Positions 52,808 through 56,523 of a stretch of DNA of 56,523 bases are shown here, one piece after another; position 1 is the first letter of the stretch; each line of letters begins with the position of its first letter. Made by a program: the position numbers and the translations under genes. The DNA comes from Cyclobacteriaceae bacterium. GTDB taxonomy: Bacteria; Bacteroidota; Bacteroidia; Cytophagales; Cyclobacteriaceae. The DNA lies in NCBI GenBank assembly GCA_028278225.1, contig JANQEU010000052.1, positions 1 through 56,523 on the forward strand, in the 5' to 3' direction. The notes under the pieces are model-generated. The model had not been told where the DNA came from. It searched no databases and saw nothing but the letters and a program-made list of their open reading frames with translations.

Positions 52808-55461
52808 AGCTCCGGGTCTTTTCTCAAATTTTAGTTTACCTGATCCTGCCTCAATGGATCAGTGCGCAGGCTGTGCAGCCCCGGTCACCCCTGATAAAGT
52901 CCTATGAGGAATATTTGACACTCAAAGACCAATCCCCGTTTGGTCTGGAATGGATTTCCCTGGGGCCGGTACTAAACAGTGCTCGTGTTGAAGCTGTGCA
53001 GGCACACCCGGCCCGGCCCGGTACCATGTATATTGCATTCGGCTCGGGTAATCTTTGGAAAACCACTAATAATGGGCTCACGTGGAAACCAATATTCGAA
53101 AATAAGCCTGCCCAGGGCATTGGAGATATAGCGCTGGCCCCGTCCAATCCTGATATTATTTATGCCGGTACCGGCGAGAGTCTCCGGAAACCGCGAAACT
53201 TCACCATGCCCGGCACGGGTGTTTACCGTTCCGATGATGGCGGAGAATCGTGGCGACATATCGGACTGGACGATTCATGGCACATTGGTGAGATCGCAAT
53301 ACATCCGGAGGATCCTGACATAGCCATAGTTGCAGTGCTGGGCCATTTTTGGTCATCCAATCCCAACAGAGGTCTTTTTCTTACTGAGGATGGTGGCAAG
53401 TCATGGGAGCACGTGCTATACATAGATGATAAGACCGGAGGTAACGATGTGAAATTCTCTCCGGGCGACCCAAACATCGTCTATGCATCCATGTGGGAAA
53501 ACGATCTGCCAATGGATTTTAAATCCTATTCCCTTTTTAATAATGCCGGGATAAACACGGGAGTTTCAGGGAAAAACAGCGCTGTTTATAAAAGCACGGA
53601 TTCCGGCAGGACCTGGACCAAAATGACCAACGGTATTCCCTCAAACGAAAACATCGGACGTATTGGTGTGGCAGTATCACACTCAGATCCTGACAAAGCC
53701 TATGCATTTGTCGACCATCGGCTCAAGGAGGATTCCCTGGGAGCGGGAGAAGTTTATCGAACTATCGATGGAGGTGCAACCTGGTCGAAAACGCATGAAA
53801 TGCCGCTGTTGAATCTCTCCGTCATCGGATGGTATTTTATGGATATTTATGTCAACCCTAAAGATGACGACGAAATTTTCGCATTAGGAGTCAGGCTGGC
53901 CAACAGTAAGGATGGCGGTGAAACTTTTAGTTTCATAGGTGGAGATATTTACCATTTATTTGAAAATCCTGCTCAGACCTTACACCTGGATCATTGCGAA
54001 TTGTGGATCAATCCAACCAACCCTGATCACATGATCCTGGGGAATGACGGAGGCCTGTATGTCTCCTATGATCATGGTCAAAGCTGGACACATTTCAATA
54101 ATATTCCTGCAGGAGAGTTTTATGATATCACATTGGACAACCAGGATCCATATCTTATTTACGGCGGTGTTCAGGATGATGCTACCGTATATGGCCCGGC
54201 TGTGGAATGGGATCCCGCATTTGACGATCAGTGGGAGTACCTGTGGATTGACGCCTGGAGTGGCGGAGACGGCTGTATGACGTACGTTGATCCCCGTGAT
54301 CCGAATACGGTTTATTTCAGCATGCAACATGCTGCCGTTCGCCGGAAAGATATGCAGGCTGATACTTCTACCTCGATCAGACCAGAGCTCCCGAAAGATC
54401 ATGAAGGTATTTTCAAATCCAACTTTATTACGCCGTATCTTCTTTCCTCTCACGATCCGGATAAATTATACCTGGCGGGAAATTATGTGTTCAAAACAGA
54501 AGATCAGGGAAATAATTGGGAAGTAATAAGTGAAGATCTCAGTATTTCCGGAGACTCGCTGAAGAACAGCCACGCAGCAGGAGCTTTGGCCGAATCTCCC
54601 ATTCAGGAAGGGCTTCTTTTCATTGGGACGGATAAAGGGGCGTTTTGGGTAAGCGAAGATGACGGGGAAAATTGGATGGAACGATCAGATGGCTTGCCCA
54701 ATGCTTACATAAGAAGTATTTATCCATCACATCACGATCTTAATCGTTTATATGTTGCCATGACAGGCATCAATTATGATGATCTTAACTGTTACCTGTA
54801 TGTATCGGAAGATATGGGAAAGAATTGGACGTCGATGAAAAATAACCTGCCCAACGAGGTAGCAAATGTGATCATAGAAGATCCACAGTATGAAAACATA
54901 TTGTACACCGGAACATTGCGCGGAGTGTACATTTCACTTGACCGGGGTTCATCCTGGTCCTGCTTCGGGAAAAATATGCCTCCGGTATCCGTAGCTGACC
55001 TTCAGATCGAACCACGATCGAAAGATCTTATTGCCGCCACACATGGACGTGGCATATACAAGGTAAACCTGGATCCCATGTACGAATACCATCAAAATCC
55101 GGAGAAGCGGATTTTTGAAGTTCCGGACGGGGTGCTTCCGAAAAAGGTGGACACCCACAAAGATTTCGACCGCCGGACACGTACCAAAACGCCAATTACC
55201 TTTTGGCTGGATGTCAGTCAGGAGGTTGAAATTCAGATTTTAAATAACAATGATTCCTTAATATTCTCCGGGTCCCTGCAAGGAAAATATGGGTTTAACC
55301 AGTTTCGCTGGGATCTGATCACGGAAAAGGTTGAAAGTCCCTCACCGTATTTTATCCACTATGACAGGTATATCGAACCGGGAAATTATAAAGTCAGGGT
55401 ATCAACTTCCGTAGGAATTTTGGAAGAAGAACTAATCGTGAAAACTTATAATCACCATTAA
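52804..55461 (+). CDS. Secreted sortilin/BNR-type beta-propeller protein, short form
   Basis: The 885-residue protein has a signal peptide (about 1-22, ending ISAQ). From about 45 to 760 it carries propeller blades with Asp-box motifs: [102 protein letters not shown]. It is a shorter relative of the 41992 protein (WISLGPVLNSARVEAV near the start parallels [14 protein letters not shown]). It has a beta-sandwich tail but no T9SS domain and no visible catalytic residues. It is coupled to the MscS gene upstream and only 5 bp from the M55 peptidase gene downstream. Confidence 0.88.
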   Translation: MKLRVFSQILVYLILPQWISAQAVQPRSPLIKSYEEYLTLKDQSPFGLEWISLGPVLNSARVEAVQAHPARPGTMYIAFGSGNLWKTTNNGLTWKPIFENKPAQGIGDIALAPSNPDIIYAGTGESLRKPRNFTMPGTGVYRSDDGGESWRHIGLDDSWHIGEIAIHPEDPDIAIVAVLGHFWSSNPNRGLFLTEDGGKSWEHVLYIDDKTGGNDVKFSPGDPNIVYASMWENDLPMDFKSYSLFNNAGINTGVSGKNSAVYKSTDSGRTWTKMTNGIPSNENIGRIGVAVSHSDPDKAYAFVDHRLKEDSLGAGEVYRTIDGGATWSKTHEMPLLNLSVIGWYFMDIYVNPKDDDEIFALGVRLANSKDGGETFSFIGGDIYHLFENPAQTLHLDHCELWINPTNPDHMILGNDGGLYVSYDHGQSWTHFNNIPAGEFYDITLDNQDPYLIYGGVQDDATVYGPAVEWDPAFDDQWEYLWIDAWSGGDGCMTYVDPRDPNTVYFSMQHAAVRRKDMQADTSTSIRPELPKDHEGIFKSNFITPYLLSSHDPDKLYLAGNYVFKTEDQGNNWEVISEDLSISGDSLKNSHAAGALAESPIQEGLLFIGTDKGAFWVSEDDGENWMERSDGLPNAYIRSIYPSHHDLNRLYVAMTGINYDDLNCYLYVSEDMGKNWTSMKNNLPNEVANVIIEDPQYENILYTGTLRGVYISLDRGSSWSCFGKNMPPVSVADLQIEPRSKDLIAATHGRGIYKVNLDPMYEYHQNPEKRIFEVPDGVLPKKVDTHKDFDRRTRTKTPITFWLDVSQEVEIQILNNNDSLIFSGSLQGKYGFNQFRWDLITEKVESPSPYFIHYDRYIEPGNYKVRVSTSVGILEEELIVKTYNHH

Positions 55462-55466
55462 CAATC

Positions 55467-56348
55467 ATGAAAACATTACTTTCTGCAATCATCATTACTT
55501 CGATCACAATGATCGGCTATTCACAAAAGATCCTCATTTCCGTTGACATGGAAGGCCTGGCAGGAGTGGTAACCGAACAACAACTCGGTCCATCAGGATT
55601 CGAGTACCAGCGCTTCCGTCAATTTATGACCGATGAGGCGAACGCCGCCATTCAGGGCGCCCTGGAAGCCGGAGCCAGGGAAATTGTAGTGGCAGATGCC
55701 CATGGTAACGGGCAAAATCTTCTGATCGAGCAATTGCCGGAAGATATTGAAGTGATCCGCTCATGGCCGAGAAGGTTTGGAATGGTTGCGGGTATAGATG
55801 AGACTTTCGACGGAGTAATGTTGATTGGGTATCACTCGTCAACTACCAATAAGGAAGGCGTAAGAGCCCACACTTTTTCGAGTGCAAGGCTCACAAATGT
55901 CAGCGTAAATGAAATTCCGGTTTCGGAAGGCATGTGGGCTGCAATGGTCACAGGAACATTTGATGTTCCGGTCATTTTGATCACGGGAGATGATATCGCA
56001 ACCAGGGAACTGAGTGACTTTTTGGGAGATGTGGAGACTGTGGTCGTCAAACAGGCCTATGGTTTTCATGCTGCCAAATCTCTCACTCCTATGGCTGCGG
56101 TGAAAAAAATAAAGGAATCAAGCAAAAGGACGGTAGCAAGAATATCCGATTTCAAGCCTTACAAAGTGGAAACTCCTGTCTTGCTGGATGTCTCCTTCAA
56201 ACACTACAGGCCGTCGGAAGCACTGGCATACCTGTCTATTGTGGAAAGAATTGATTCACATTCAATAAGGTTCCGGGGGAAGGATATGATCGAAGTAGCG
56301 GATTTCTTTGTTTTTCTGATGGAATACAACAGTTCGACACAACCTTAA
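55467..56348 (+). CDS. M55 family D-aminopeptidase (DppA-like), exported
   Basis: The 293-residue protein matches DppA-type D-aminopeptidases, which remove N-terminal D-amino acids from short peptides such as peptidoglycan fragments. Zinc-binding residues are visible in ISVDMEGLAGV (D27, E29), ADAHGNG (about 94-100), and GYHSS (about 127-131), with MAAVKKIKESSKR in the C-terminal part. It differs from typical cytoplasmic DppA in having an N-terminal signal peptide (about 1-19, ending GYSQ). It is third in an operon after an MscS channel and a sortilin-like protein, which suggests a shared exported role. Confidence 0.92.
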   Translation: MKTLLSAIIITSITMIGYSQKILISVDMEGLAGVVTEQQLGPSGFEYQRFRQFMTDEANAAIQGALEAGAREIVVADAHGNGQNLLIEQLPEDIEVIRSWPRRFGMVAGIDETFDGVMLIGYHSSTTNKEGVRAHTFSSARLTNVSVNEIPVSEGMWAAMVTGTFDVPVILITGDDIATRELSDFLGDVETVVVKQAYGFHAAKSLTPMAAVKKIKESSKRTVARISDFKPYKVETPVLLDVSFKHYRPSEALAYLSIVERIDSHSIRFRGKDMIEVADFFVFLMEYNSSTQP

Positions 56349-56523
56349 GTCACGGGACAGGCTTTGCTTTGTCTGGTGCCATACACGGGAGATTACACAA
56401 CCAAACACCCAACGTCACTCTGAACGGAATGCAATGGAGTGAAGAGTCTTAGAAATCGGAAGATAGTCCATAACTACATAGATTACTAAGATTCTTCCTC
56501 AATCCAATTGCATTGGATCTTGT
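56349..56523. repeat. Intergenic inverted repeat at the right edge
   Basis: Segments 56428-56452 and 56486-56514 are near-complementary (AATGCAATGGA...TCTTAG against CTAAGATTCTTCC...TTGCATT), forming a long imperfect hairpin. The text TCACTCTGAACGGAATGCAA resembles a REP-like repeat found between Bacteroidota genes. The end of the element may lie outside the window. Confidence 0.5.

Noticed and set aside
1-56523. CRISPR arrays, tRNA/rRNA genes, insertion sequences, prophage
   Set aside because: No regularly spaced repeats, no recognisable transposase or integrase frame, and no cloverleaf or rRNA segment was noticed on either strand.

Overview
The window (56.5 kb, moderate GC) looks like chromosomal DNA of a gliding-type Bacteroidota, most likely order Cytophagales. 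The signs are a type IX secretion (T9SS) C-terminal sorting domain, a three-gene succinate dehydrogenase with a single cytochrome b subunit, very large FtsX-like permeases with a 'permease prefix' N-terminus next to PadR regulators, a TPR hybrid sensor kinase with an AraC output, and promoters of the TTG-N19/20-TAnnTTTG type. No tRNA, rRNA, CRISPR array, transposase, integrase or phage gene was seen. It reads as ordinary core and accessory chromosome, not a mobile island.

Layout. 1-2.2 kb: two tandem paralogous secreted surface proteins (minus strand), the first cut by the window edge. 2.3-5.7 kb: sdhCAB. 5.8-9.9 kb: a large membrane-anchored protein of unknown function converging on a MATE exporter. 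10.1-12.3 kb: a small membrane protein, an ankyrin-repeat protein and a nucleotidyltransferase-fold protein whose catalytic acidic residues look lost. 12.3-16.5 kb: M3 oligopeptidase, MscS channel, small secreted protein. 16.9-19.6 kb: a translationally coupled ECF sigma operon. 19.8-22.8 kb: PadR plus orphan FtsX-like permease. 23-24.4 kb: small secreted protein and PPK2. 24.5-26.2 kb: BlaI-type repressor with three operator palindromes and a BlaR-like M56/TonB protein. 26.3-30 kb: small MotA/ExbB-like protein, membrane LytTR regulator, secreted SGNH-like protein and a Cys/Met-metabolism PLP enzyme. 30-38.1 kb: hybrid sensor, OsmC protein, propeller-amidohydrolase fusion, GH20 hexosaminidase. 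38.1-41.9 kb: a 532-bp gene-free gap, a divergent DAHP synthase, a CPBP protease, a universal stress protein. 42-51.8 kb (minus strand): sortilin/BNR-type propeller protein, M14 carboxypeptidase, DUF1080 protein, and a second PadR-permease pair. 51.9-56.3 kb: coupled operon of an MscS channel, a second sortilin-like protein and an M55 D-aminopeptidase.

Common themes are exported peptide/peptidoglycan hydrolysis (M14, M55, amidohydrolase, GH20), envelope stress and osmotic response (two MscS channels, ECF sigma, BlaI/M56, USP, OsmC), and locally encoded regulators that appear to control their own operons. The best-supported regulatory structures are three AACTAA-N4-TTAGTT palindromes around a clear promoter before the BlaI gene, and separate palindrome sets for each PadR gene. 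Several dispersed palindromic intergenic repeats are present, and three convergent gene pairs share overlapping stop codons. The most unusual proteins are the nucleotidyltransferase-like pseudoenzyme at 11.3 kb and the variant DAHP synthase at 38.7 kb.
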